Program-made: the position numbers and the translations under genes | Notes under the pieces: model-generated | Seen by the model: only the letters and a program-made list of their open reading frames with translations | Told to the model about the DNA's origin: nothing | Databases searched by the model: none | Source of the DNA: an uncultured Polymorphobacter sp. | GTDB taxonomy: Bacteria; Pseudomonadota; Alphaproteobacteria; Sphingomonadales; Sphingomonadaceae | DNA length: 6,162 bases | Assembly (NCBI GenBank): GCA_937871645.1 | Contig: CALMPZ010000279.1 | Span: forward strand, 1-6,162 | Direction: 5' to 3' | Shown: positions 1 to 5,730 of the stretch, piece by piece | How the letters are laid out: every line of letters begins with the position of its first letter | How positions within the stretch are numbered: position 1 is the first letter of the stretch

Positions 1-1085
1 CCGTTGAACGCGGTGCGCATCGCGCAGCCATAGGCGCCGAGCATGCCGATTTCGAGGTAGTCACCGGCCTGGACATCGGCGGGCAGCATGAACGGACCGC
101 GCATGAAATCCATGTCGTCGCACGTCGGGCCGTAGAAGCTGAACGCCATATCCTTGGCGCGCGACGGCGTGTCACGCAGCAACGCGGCGGGGAAGCGCCA
201 GTCGACATGGGCGGCATCGAACAACGCGCCATAGGCGCCGTCATTGATGTAGAGCACGTCGTCGCGGCGCTGTTCGACGCGCACGATGATGCTGGCATAT
301 TCCGCCGACAGCGCCCGGCCGGGTTCGCACCACAGCTCTGCCGAATACGAAATCGGCAGCGCTTCGAAAGCGGCGTGGATGACGTCGAAATAGCGCGTCA
401 ATTCGCCCGGCTCCATGCCCGGGTAGATCGACGGGAAACCGCCACCGACATCAATGACATCGACAGTGACGCCGGCCGACACGATCGCGGCGCGGACCAG
501 CGACAGCGCATCGCTATAGGCCTGCGGGCTCATCGCCTGCGAACCGACATGGAAGCAGATGCCGAGCGCGTCGGAGGCCTGGCGCGCCGCCATCAGCAGC
601 GGCGCGGCATCCTCGACACCGACACCGAACTTCGACGCCAGGCTGAGCTTCGAATGCGCCGATGACACACGCAGGCGGACGCACAGCGTCAGGTCGGTCG
701 CGCCCTTGGTCGCGGCGACAACCTTGGCCAATTCCTCGAGGTTGTCGAGCGAGAAGGTGCGGACGCCGTGTTCGAAATAGGCTTCGGCAATCGCTTCGGG
801 CGCCTTGACGGGGTGCATGAAGCACAGCGTGGCATCAGGCAACAGCCCGCGCACCAGCCGCACTTCGGCAATCGAAGCAACGTCATAAACCTTGATGCCG
901 CCGTCCCACAGGGTGCGGATCAATTCGGGCGAAGGATTGGCCTTGACGGCGTACATCGTCGTGCCCGGGAACTTCTCCGAAAAGAAGCGGGCGGCGCGGG
1001 TAGCGGCGTGCGGGCGGATCAGGGTAACAGGTTGCGACGGATTGGTGTCGCGGGCTACCCCCAGCGCGTTATATGGCTTGTGCAA
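1..1085 (-). CDS. Type III PLP-dependent ornithine (basic amino acid) decarboxylase, 3' end missing
   Basis: This gene probably decarboxylates L-ornithine to putrescine in the cytoplasm, the entry step of polyamine synthesis. The window holds 361 codons; the C-terminal end lies beyond position 1, probably a few tens of residues judging by family length. The protein has the alanine-racemase-like barrel followed by the C-terminal sheet domain. YAVKANP carries the PLP lysine K48. H179 lies in HVGSQ, G214-G216 in GGGFP (phosphate loop), and E254/R257 in EPGR. D290 and the C322-D323 pair in GPTCDD match the human ODC substrate residues D332, C360 and D361, and Y352 in GAYG matches Y389. The start is TTG at 1085. 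The frame is open further upstream but holds no ATG or GTG, and GGAGGT sits 8 nt before the TTG. Substrate could also be lysine or another diamino acid, since bacterial members of this fold vary. The family call is near certain; ornithine specificity is inferred from the aspartate pair. Confidence 0.93.
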   Translation of the reverse strand, partial: MHKPYNALGVARDTNPSQPVTLIRPHAATRAARFFSEKFPGTTMYAVKANPSPELIRTLWDGGIKVYDVASIAEVRLVRGLLPDATLCFMHPVKAPEAIAEAYFEHGVRTFSLDNLEELAKVVAATKGATDLTLCVRLRVSSAHSKLSLASKFGVGVEDAAPLLMAARQASDALGICFHVGSQAMSPQAYSDALSLVRAAIVSAGVTVDVIDVGGGFPSIYPGMEPGELTRYFDVIHAAFEALPISYSAELWCEPGRALSAEYASIIVRVEQRRDDVLYINDGAYGALFDAAHVDWRFPAALLRDTPSRAKDMAFSFYGPTCDDMDFMRGPFMLPADVQAGDYLEIGMLGAYGCAMRTAFN

Positions 1086-1090
1086 TTCAA

Positions 1091-1138
1091 GGGACCTCCG
1101 GGGCGTCGTGTAGAAGCTGCCTTGCGGTTGGAAGTCCC
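1091..1138 (-). promoter_or_regulatory. Putative leader hairpin masking the decarboxylase ribosome binding site
   Basis: In the minus-strand transcript GGGACTTCC (1138-1130) can pair with GGAGGTCCC (1099-1091) over nine positions, eight Watson-Crick and one G-U, with a 30-nt loop. The 3' arm contains the whole Shine-Dalgarno, so folding would block initiation at the TTG. A competing 6-bp pairing, GCTGCC (1149-1144) with GGCAGC (1121-1116), would cross this stem and suggests a possible alternative fold. The pairing is seen directly in the sequence; a regulatory role is inferred. Confidence 0.4.
1094..1099 (-). promoter_or_regulatory. Shine-Dalgarno GGAGGT deciding a TTG start for the decarboxylase
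   Basis: On the minus strand GGAGGT is followed after 8 nt by TTG (1085-1083), which opens a protein beginning MHKPYNALG. No ATG, GTG or other TTG occurs in this frame upstream back to about position 1190, so the TTG is the only well supported start. The site lies inside one arm of a possible leader hairpin (1091-1138). Confidence 0.75.
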
Positions 1139-1160
1139 CATGGGGCAGCGGTGAGGGGGG

Positions 1161-1189
1161 TAAATAGGGACGATGACCCCCACTGTAAA
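1161..1189 (-). promoter_or_regulatory. Sigma-70-like promoter for the decarboxylase
   Basis: On the minus strand TTTACA (1189-1184) is separated by exactly 17 bp from TATTTA (1166-1161). Each box differs from the housekeeping consensus at one or two positions. Transcription would start near 1152-1154, giving a leader of about 67-69 nt before the TTG start. The elements lie in the AT-richer divergent region, just downstream (in minus-strand terms) of a run of eight A (1192-1199) that could act as an UP-like element. This is a sequence match only. Confidence 0.55.
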
Positions 1190-1224
1190 GGTTTTTTTTG
1201 TTACGAAATTTTGTCCAAATTGCG

Positions 1225-1230
1225 TTGACG
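1225..1230 (+). promoter_or_regulatory. Possible -35 box upstream of the dehydratase
   Basis: TTGACG matches the -35 consensus at five of six positions and lies 67 bp before the dehydratase ATG. No good -10 follows at 16-18 bp; the best is CAAAGT at 1247-1252 with three matches. The plus-strand promoter must lie somewhere in 1190-1290, but this placement is weak. Confidence 0.25.
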
Positions 1231-1253
1231 GTTCAAGGGTTTAGCGCAAAGTC

Positions 1254-1268
1254 AAAAGCGACGCTTTT
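1254..1268. repeat. 15-bp near-perfect palindrome in the divergent control region
   Basis: AAAAGCG and CGCTTTT flank a single central base, giving a 7-bp inverted repeat that ends 29 bp before the dehydratase ATG. It lies between the possible -35 at 1225 and the start codon. It could be an operator for a dimeric repressor, or a small 6-bp hairpin with a 3-nt loop followed by T residues in the leader. It has too little GC for a strong terminator. Confidence 0.4.
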
Positions 1269-1297
1269 TCAATGGTTTCGAGTTTTGTGGAGGATTT

Positions 1298-2266
1298 ATG
1301 ACAGCGCAGATTTCGCGGATGGACGTGGTGGTCGCCGCCGGTCGAATCGAGGATGTCGTGGTACATACGCCGTTGCTGCGCTCGGACGCACTCGACGCGC
1401 TGACCGGCGGCGAAGTCTGGCTCAAGCCCGAGTGCCTGCAGCGCACCGGCTCGTTCAAATTCCGTGGCGCCTATAACCGACTCGCGGCGATTGCCCCCGA
1501 AGACCGCGGCGGCGGCGTTGTGGCTTACTCCAGCGGCAACCATGCCCAAGGCGTGGCGTTCGCGGCAAAGCTGCTGAACATGCCCGCGACGATCGTCATG
1601 CCGTCGGATGCCCCTGCGCTGAAAGTGGCGCGCACCCGAAGCCACGGCGCCGAAGTGGTGTTCTATGACCGGCTGACCGAGGACCGCGGCGCAATTGCCG
1701 CCGCGATTGCCGAAAAGCGTAGCGCGGTCATCGTGCCGCCGTTCGACGATCCGTTCGTCGTGGCCGGGCAGGGCACGGCCGGGCTGGAGATCGCCCGCGA
1801 CCTCGAGGCGATGGACAAAACCGCCGACTTTGCCGTGGTGTGTTGCGGCGGCGGCGGTTTGGCGAGCGGCGTCGCGCTGGGCAGCGGGCTGCCGGTCGTG
1901 CCGGTCGAACCGCAGGGCTATGACGATGTCGCGCGCAGTCTGGTGGCGGGCAAAATCCTCGCCGTCGAAAATCCCGGCCCGACAATTTGCGACGCGTTGC
2001 AGACCTTGTTCTGCAGCCCGCTGACTTTCGGCATATTGTCCGAGCACGCGCTGCCCGGAGTCTGGGTCAGCGAGGCCGAAGTCATGGCGGCCGTCGCCTT
2101 TGCCTTCCGAGAACTCAAGCTCGTCGTCGAACCCGGCGGCTCGGTGGCGCTCGCTGCGGTGCTGGCCGGCAAGGTCGATGTGCGCGGCAAAACCGTTGCC
2201 GTGCTGCTATCGGGCGGCAACGTCGATGCCGAAATGTTCACGCGCTGTTTGCGCGAAGCAGCCTAA
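1298..2266 (+). CDS. Threonine/serine dehydratase (or serine racemase), fold type II PLP enzyme
   Basis: This 322-residue cytoplasmic enzyme likely deaminates threonine to 2-oxobutanoate and serine to pyruvate. GSFKFRGA holds the PLP lysine K54. SSGNHAQG (78-85) binds the cofactor ring and carboxylate, GGGGL (184-188) holds the PLP phosphate, and SGGNVD (305-310) closes the active site. It lacks the C-terminal ACT regulatory domains of long biosynthetic IlvA (about 500 residues), so allosteric control by isoleucine is not expected. Two features resemble eukaryotic serine racemase: S79, where classical dehydratases have alanine (SAGNH), and E204 with D210 in VEPxxxDD, which align with that enzyme's metal ligands. 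Racemase side activity is therefore possible. The ATG at 1298 has GGAGGA at 1289-1294, a tight but usable spacing. It is divergent from the decarboxylase. The family is secure; the exact reaction is not. Confidence 0.93.
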   Translation: MTAQISRMDVVVAAGRIEDVVVHTPLLRSDALDALTGGEVWLKPECLQRTGSFKFRGAYNRLAAIAPEDRGGGVVAYSSGNHAQGVAFAAKLLNMPATIVMPSDAPALKVARTRSHGAEVVFYDRLTEDRGAIAAAIAEKRSAVIVPPFDDPFVVAGQGTAGLEIARDLEAMDKTADFAVVCCGGGGLASGVALGSGLPVVPVEPQGYDDVARSLVAGKILAVENPGPTICDALQTLFCSPLTFGILSEHALPGVWVSEAEVMAAVAFAFRELKLVVEPGGSVALAAVLAGKVDVRGKTVAVLLSGGNVDAEMFTRCLREAA

Positions 2267-2289
2267 ATTATTGCCGCGCAACGCAGTGC

Positions 2290-2319
2290 TTGACCGCGGG
2301 ACGTCCAATCACGTCTACT
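2290..2319 (+). promoter_or_regulatory. Possible promoter for the amidohydrolase
   Basis: TTGACC (2290-2295) and TCTACT (2314-2319) are spaced 18 bp apart in the 143-bp gap before the amidohydrolase. The -35 matches at five of six positions and the -10 at four of six. A start near 2326 would place the following hairpin (2318-2347) at the 5' end of the message. It is a weak call, but the gene needs a promoter because the preceding gene is 143 bp away. Confidence 0.3.
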
Positions 2320-2347
2320 TCAGCCGGGGCCATTGAACTGGCTGAAG
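2318..2347 (+). repeat. 10-bp stem, 10-nt loop inverted repeat between the dehydratase and the amidohydrolase
   Basis: CTTCAGCCGG (2318-2327) pairs with CTGGCTGAAG (2338-2347) over ten positions, with one G-U in the RNA. The outer eight base pairs are perfect. No T-run follows, so it is not a textbook intrinsic terminator. It may be the dehydratase mRNA 3' end, an operator, or a 5' leader hairpin of the amidohydrolase. Confidence 0.5.
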
Positions 2348-2409
2348 CTCTACCCGGGGGATCGCGCCGGGCTGTTCGGATCGACCATCTGGCCACGGGG
2401 AGACGATGG

Positions 2410-4134
2410 ATGAACAAGCTCAGCCTCGCACTGGTGTCTGCCATGGCGATTTCCGCCGCGTCGCCGGCCTTGTCGGTCCCGGGGGATGCCGCGCCTGACG
2501 TCATCTACTTCAACGGTAAGATCGTCACGCTCGACGCGGCAGGTTCGACGGCGGCGGCCGTCGCGGTGAAGGACGGTAAATTCCAGCAGGTCGGCAGCAC
2601 CGAGGCCATGCGCAAACTGGCCGGGGCTTCGACGCAGCTGGTTGACCTGAATGGCAAACTCGTCGTGCCCGGCCTCGTCGATGGCCATACGCATCCGATG
2701 GAAACCATCATGATGAAGGACACCTGGGTCGATGCGCGCTACCCCGGGACTCCATCGGTCAAGCAGGCGCTCGCCAATATCGCCGCGTGGATGAAGGATA
2801 CGCCCAAGGGCAAGTGGGTGTTCGTCGCCTGCGTGTCGGCGAGCCAGAACAAGTTCGCCGAAAAGCGCCTGCCGAGCAAAGCCGAACTCGATGCGGTGGC
2901 GCCGGACAATCCGGTCGTTGTCGCCAATGGCACGCATATGGCAGTGGCAAATTCGATGGCGCTGCGCCTGCTCGGTGTGAGCAGCACCAGCACAGCGCTC
3001 AAGGGCGGCGGCCGGGCGCTGCTTGGCAAGGATGGCCAGCCCGACGGCACGCTGACCGATGCGATGGGCGCCGTGCCCACGACACCGACGGTTGCCGACC
3101 TGCAACGTTATTACACCAGCGGCATTCAGGACTTCTGGACACCCTATGGCTTCACTTCGCTGTTGGCGATCACCCCGGCGCCCGCGCTGCCGGTTCTGCA
3201 AGCCGTGGCGCTGAACGCCAAGCCCGACATCCGCTTGACGGTTTCGGTGTGGACAGCCCCGAATGGCGAGGGCATGCCGGCGAACCTTGATAGCTTCAAA
3301 ATGCCGGCGGGTGCCGATCCTGCCTATTACAGATTCGCTGCGATCAAGGCATGGGCAGACGGCGAGAATGACGCCCGCACCGGCTATATGTACGAAGAGT
3401 ACAAGGGGCATTTCGATACCGACCCGCCGGGCAACAAGGGCGCGCTGGTGACCCCGCCGGCACAGGCCCGGCACTTTGCCGATCTGGCCAACAGCAACGG
3501 CGTCACCGCGATGCTGCACTGTTCGGGCGACCGGGCCACCGACATCTGCCTCGATGCCTATGAAGGCGAAGTCGGCGCGCGGGCGCGCGCAACCATGATG
3601 CGCATCGAACATTTCGGCATGTTCCAGCTGACCGACAAGCAGCTCAAGCGCGCGGTCGCGTTGAAACCCCAGGGACTTTTCATCTCGATTCAACCGACCT
3701 GGCTGCTCGATCTGGTCAAGGCCGATCAGGAAAATATGTGCGAAAAGCTCACCAAAACGGGGTTCAAGTTTCGCTCGATGATCGATGCTGGCCTCGAGCC
3801 TGCGGCCGGCACCGACCTGACCGGAATCTATCTGGCGAACATCAATCCCTTCATGGCGATCTATGCGTCGGTAACGCGCAACTCGGACGCCGGAATTTTC
3901 GAGAAGCAGGAGGCGGTTTCGGTCACCGAGGCGCTCAAGATGTGGACGATCTGGTCGGCCAATGCCATGGGCGAGGGGGCGACGAAAGGCTCGATCGAGC
4001 CAGGCAAATATGCCGACATGGCGGTACTGTCAGACGACATCTTCTCCATCCCCGCGGAAAGCCTCAAGGACGTCAGTGTGCTCAAGACCATCGTCGGCGG
4101 CAGGGTGGTCTACGCGGCGAAAAAGCTGCCCTGA
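2410..4134 (+). CDS. Exported YtcJ-like amidohydrolase (Amidohydrolase_3 family), substrate unknown
   Basis: This 574-residue metal-dependent hydrolase carries a Sec-type signal peptide: MNK, a hydrophobic stretch 4-17, and a probable cleavage near ASPALS/VPG (residue 22). It should therefore act in the periplasm. The N-terminal sheet segment reads DVIYFNGKIVTLD. VPGLVDGHTHP holds the metal-binding HxH (H93, H95). KAWADG has K313 where relatives often have a lysine in KxxxDG. H370 in HCSGDRA and H401 in RIEHFG match further ligand positions, and D469 in GTDLTG matches the catalytic aspartate. The C-terminal segment GSIEPGKYADMAVL is typical. The family acts on amide, formamide or related C-N bonds, and the substrate here cannot be read. 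The start at 2410 is chosen for GGGGAG at 2397-2402 and the signal peptide. The frame stays open far upstream into the dehydratase, but that part is not protein-like. An overlapping ATG at 2406 is out of frame. Confidence 0.88.
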   Translation: MNKLSLALVSAMAISAASPALSVPGDAAPDVIYFNGKIVTLDAAGSTAAAVAVKDGKFQQVGSTEAMRKLAGASTQLVDLNGKLVVPGLVDGHTHPMETIMMKDTWVDARYPGTPSVKQALANIAAWMKDTPKGKWVFVACVSASQNKFAEKRLPSKAELDAVAPDNPVVVANGTHMAVANSMALRLLGVSSTSTALKGGGRALLGKDGQPDGTLTDAMGAVPTTPTVADLQRYYTSGIQDFWTPYGFTSLLAITPAPALPVLQAVALNAKPDIRLTVSVWTAPNGEGMPANLDSFKMPAGADPAYYRFAAIKAWADGENDARTGYMYEEYKGHFDTDPPGNKGALVTPPAQARHFADLANSNGVTAMLHCSGDRATDICLDAYEGEVGARARATMMRIEHFGMFQLTDKQLKRAVALKPQGLFISIQPTWLLDLVKADQENMCEKLTKTGFKFRSMIDAGLEPAAGTDLTGIYLANINPFMAIYASVTRNSDAGIFEKQEAVSVTEALKMWTIWSANAMGEGATKGSIEPGKYADMAVLSDDIFSIPAESLKDVSVLKTIVGGRVVYAAKKLP

Positions 4135-4152
4135 ACGGTCGCCACGGCAGGC

Positions 4153-5691
4153 TCAGGCTTCCCCCGGCACAGCAAAGCGATGGCTGCGCGCCGCCTTGCG
4201 CGACTTGGGCAGCGCTTCGGCTGCCGGCGGGGCCTCCCCGAACCATGTCGCGACGCGCGCCTTGGCAGCGTCATCGAGGTGCAGGCCAAGCTTGGTGCGG
4301 CGCCACAGCACGTCTTCGGCGGTGGTCGCCCATTCGCGGGTCTTGAACCAGTCGAGCTCGGCTTCGAAAATGCCGCCGAGGTTTTCGCCAAGGCCGCCGT
4401 TCAGCAGCGTTTCGGCAGCCGTGCCGATGGTGCGCGCCAGTCGGCGCACGAGGCGCGGGTCGTAATTCTCCTGGGCGGTGACGAGGTTGTTCATCCAGCG
4501 CGTGAACGCCGCCTGGCCAGTCTCGCCGGCAAAGCGTTGAACATCGCCGCCCGGCAGCGGTGCGGTAGCGGTCCAGCGCTTGGACTTGGGGGCGAGCTTT
4601 TCGAGCACATCCTCGGCGAGCACGCGGTAGGTGGTGATCTTGCCGCCGACGACGGTCAGTGCCGAAACGCCGTCGTGGCTGACGAGGCTGTAGTCACGCG
4701 AGGTTTCGCGGTCGCCCTTGCCTTCCTCGAGGATCAGCGGCCGCACCCCCGAAAAGCGGTGGACGATGTCATCCAGCGTCAGCGGCCGCGCCAGGTAGCG
4801 GTTGACCGCGGCGATCAGATAGTCGGTCTCTTCCTCGGTAATGTGCGCGGCGGCGGGCGTGTCGATGCTGCGCTCGGTGGTGCCGATCAGCGAGAAGTCA
4901 TGCTCGTAGGGCAGCACGAAGATGATGCGGCCGTCCGGCTGCTGCAGCATGAACGCGTCGCGGCCCAAGTGGACGCGCCGCGTGACGATATGGCTGCCCT
5001 GCACCAACCGCAGCGACGGTGCATCGTTGCGCCCCATGACGCTGCGCGCGACCTCCTCGGCCCAGGGACCGGCGGTGTTGACGATGGTTTTCGCACGCAG
5101 GCTGGTGCCGTCGGATAGTGCCACCGTCCATGCCGCGCCGTCCCATTGCGTGCTGTCGACACGGGTCCGCGACCGGACATGGGCACCGCGCGCGGCCGCA
5201 TCAGCGATATTGGCGATGACCAGCCGCGCGTCATCGACCCAGCCGTCCCAATAGCGGAAGGCGTGGGTGTAATGGCTTTCAAGCGCACGACCGGCGCGGT
5301 CCTGCCGCAAATCGATGCGGTTCGACCCCGGCACGACCCTGCGACGCGCCAGATGGTCATACAGGAACAACCCGGCGCGGAGTTTCCAGTCGGGGCGTTC
5401 GGGGGCGCTGGGTAGTACGAAACTTTGCGGCCAGCTGATGTGCGGCGCTATGTCGAGCAGCACTTCACGTTCTTTCAGAGCTTTGCGTACCAGCCCGAAC
5501 TCGTAGAATTCGAGATAGCGCAGTCCGCCGTGGATGAGCTTGGTCGAGGCGCTGGATGTCGCGCCGCCGAAATCGCCGGCTTCGACCAGTGCGACGCTCA
5601 AGCCACGACCTGACGCATCGCGCGCGATGCCGGCGCCGTTGATGCCACCGCCGATGATGAGAAGGTCGAAGATGTCGGATTGCGAAGCCAT
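4153..5691 (-). CDS. glpD: Aerobic glycerol-3-phosphate dehydrogenase
   Basis: This FAD enzyme at the inner face of the cytoplasmic membrane oxidises glycerol-3-phosphate to dihydroxyacetone phosphate and passes electrons to quinone. The protein is 512 residues, against 501 for E. coli GlpD. The Rossmann motif is GGGINGAG (14-21) with E37 at the end of strand two. The family signature TSSASTKLIHGGLRYL covers 45-60. GSHIV (232-236), IGTTE (269-273) and SGVRPL with R317 (the E. coli substrate arginine has the same number) are present, as is GGKITTYR (349-356). The C-terminal domain has EWATTAEDVLWRRTKLGL (453-470), and a basic/alanine-rich tail closes the protein. The start at 5691 has AGGA 6 nt upstream of the ATG. 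The frame stays open to 5898, and an in-frame ATG (protein MALGKP) lies 7 codons upstream, but it has no ribosome site and homology begins at the later ATG. It is divergent from glpK and ends 18 bp from the amidohydrolase. Confidence 0.97.
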   Translation of the reverse strand: MASQSDIFDLLIIGGGINGAGIARDASGRGLSVALVEAGDFGGATSSASTKLIHGGLRYLEFYEFGLVRKALKEREVLLDIAPHISWPQSFVLPSAPERPDWKLRAGLFLYDHLARRRVVPGSNRIDLRQDRAGRALESHYTHAFRYWDGWVDDARLVIANIADAAARGAHVRSRTRVDSTQWDGAAWTVALSDGTSLRAKTIVNTAGPWAEEVARSVMGRNDAPSLRLVQGSHIVTRRVHLGRDAFMLQQPDGRIIFVLPYEHDFSLIGTTERSIDTPAAAHITEEETDYLIAAVNRYLARPLTLDDIVHRFSGVRPLILEEGKGDRETSRDYSLVSHDGVSALTVVGGKITTYRVLAEDVLEKLAPKSKRWTATAPLPGGDVQRFAGETGQAAFTRWMNNLVTAQENYDPRLVRRLARTIGTAAETLLNGGLGENLGGIFEAELDWFKTREWATTAEDVLWRRTKLGLHLDDAAKARVATWFGEAPPAAEALPKSRKAARSHRFAVPGEA

Positions 5692-5730
5692 GGGCTTTCC
5701 TAGGGCCATGCGGCTTGTTAGGAAAGTGGC
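5692..5730. promoter_or_regulatory. Short divergent glpD/glpK leader with mirrored ribosome binding sites
   Basis: Only 39 bp separate the two start codons. CTTTCCT (5695-5701) is the minus-strand AGGAAAG of glpD, and AGGAAAG (5720-5726) serves glpK. Together they form a perfect 7-bp inverted repeat with an 18-bp centre. I see no convincing -10/-35 pair in either direction, so promoters probably lie partly within the opposing coding sequences. The ribosome sites are well placed; operator function of the repeat is speculative because the symmetry follows from two like Shine-Dalgarno sequences. Confidence 0.5.

Noticed and set aside
207..1154. Two plus-strand ORFs (207-665 and 768-1154) opposite the decarboxylase
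   Set aside because: Both are shadows of a continuous minus-strand gene with every active-site motif intact.
1192..1199. Run of eight T as an intrinsic terminator tail
   Set aside because: No GC-rich stem precedes it on the plus strand or the minus strand. It is better read as an AT tract upstream of the decarboxylase promoter.
1241..2047. 268-codon minus-strand ORF antisense to the dehydratase
   Set aside because: It has low-complexity basic composition and no family signature, and the opposing gene is secure.
1987..2409. 423-bp N-terminal extension of the amidohydrolase frame, overlapping the dehydratase
   Set aside because: The extension translates to arginine/alanine-rich text typical of a shadow frame. 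The signal peptide and GGGGAG ribosome site place the start at 2410.
2350..3693. 447-codon minus-strand ORF antisense to the amidohydrolase
   Set aside because: It is rich in R, H, G and A with no recognisable domain. It mirrors the codon bias of the real gene on the other strand, as expected at high GC.
4135..4152. Terminator between the convergent amidohydrolase and glpD
   Set aside because: The gap is only about 18 bp and I found no stem followed by a T-run in either direction. The repeated GGCT elements here are direct, not inverted.
4180..5118. 312-codon plus-strand ORF antisense to glpD
   Set aside because: It has no recognisable domain or ribosome site and lies wholly within a secure glpD. 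It is a GC-bias shadow.
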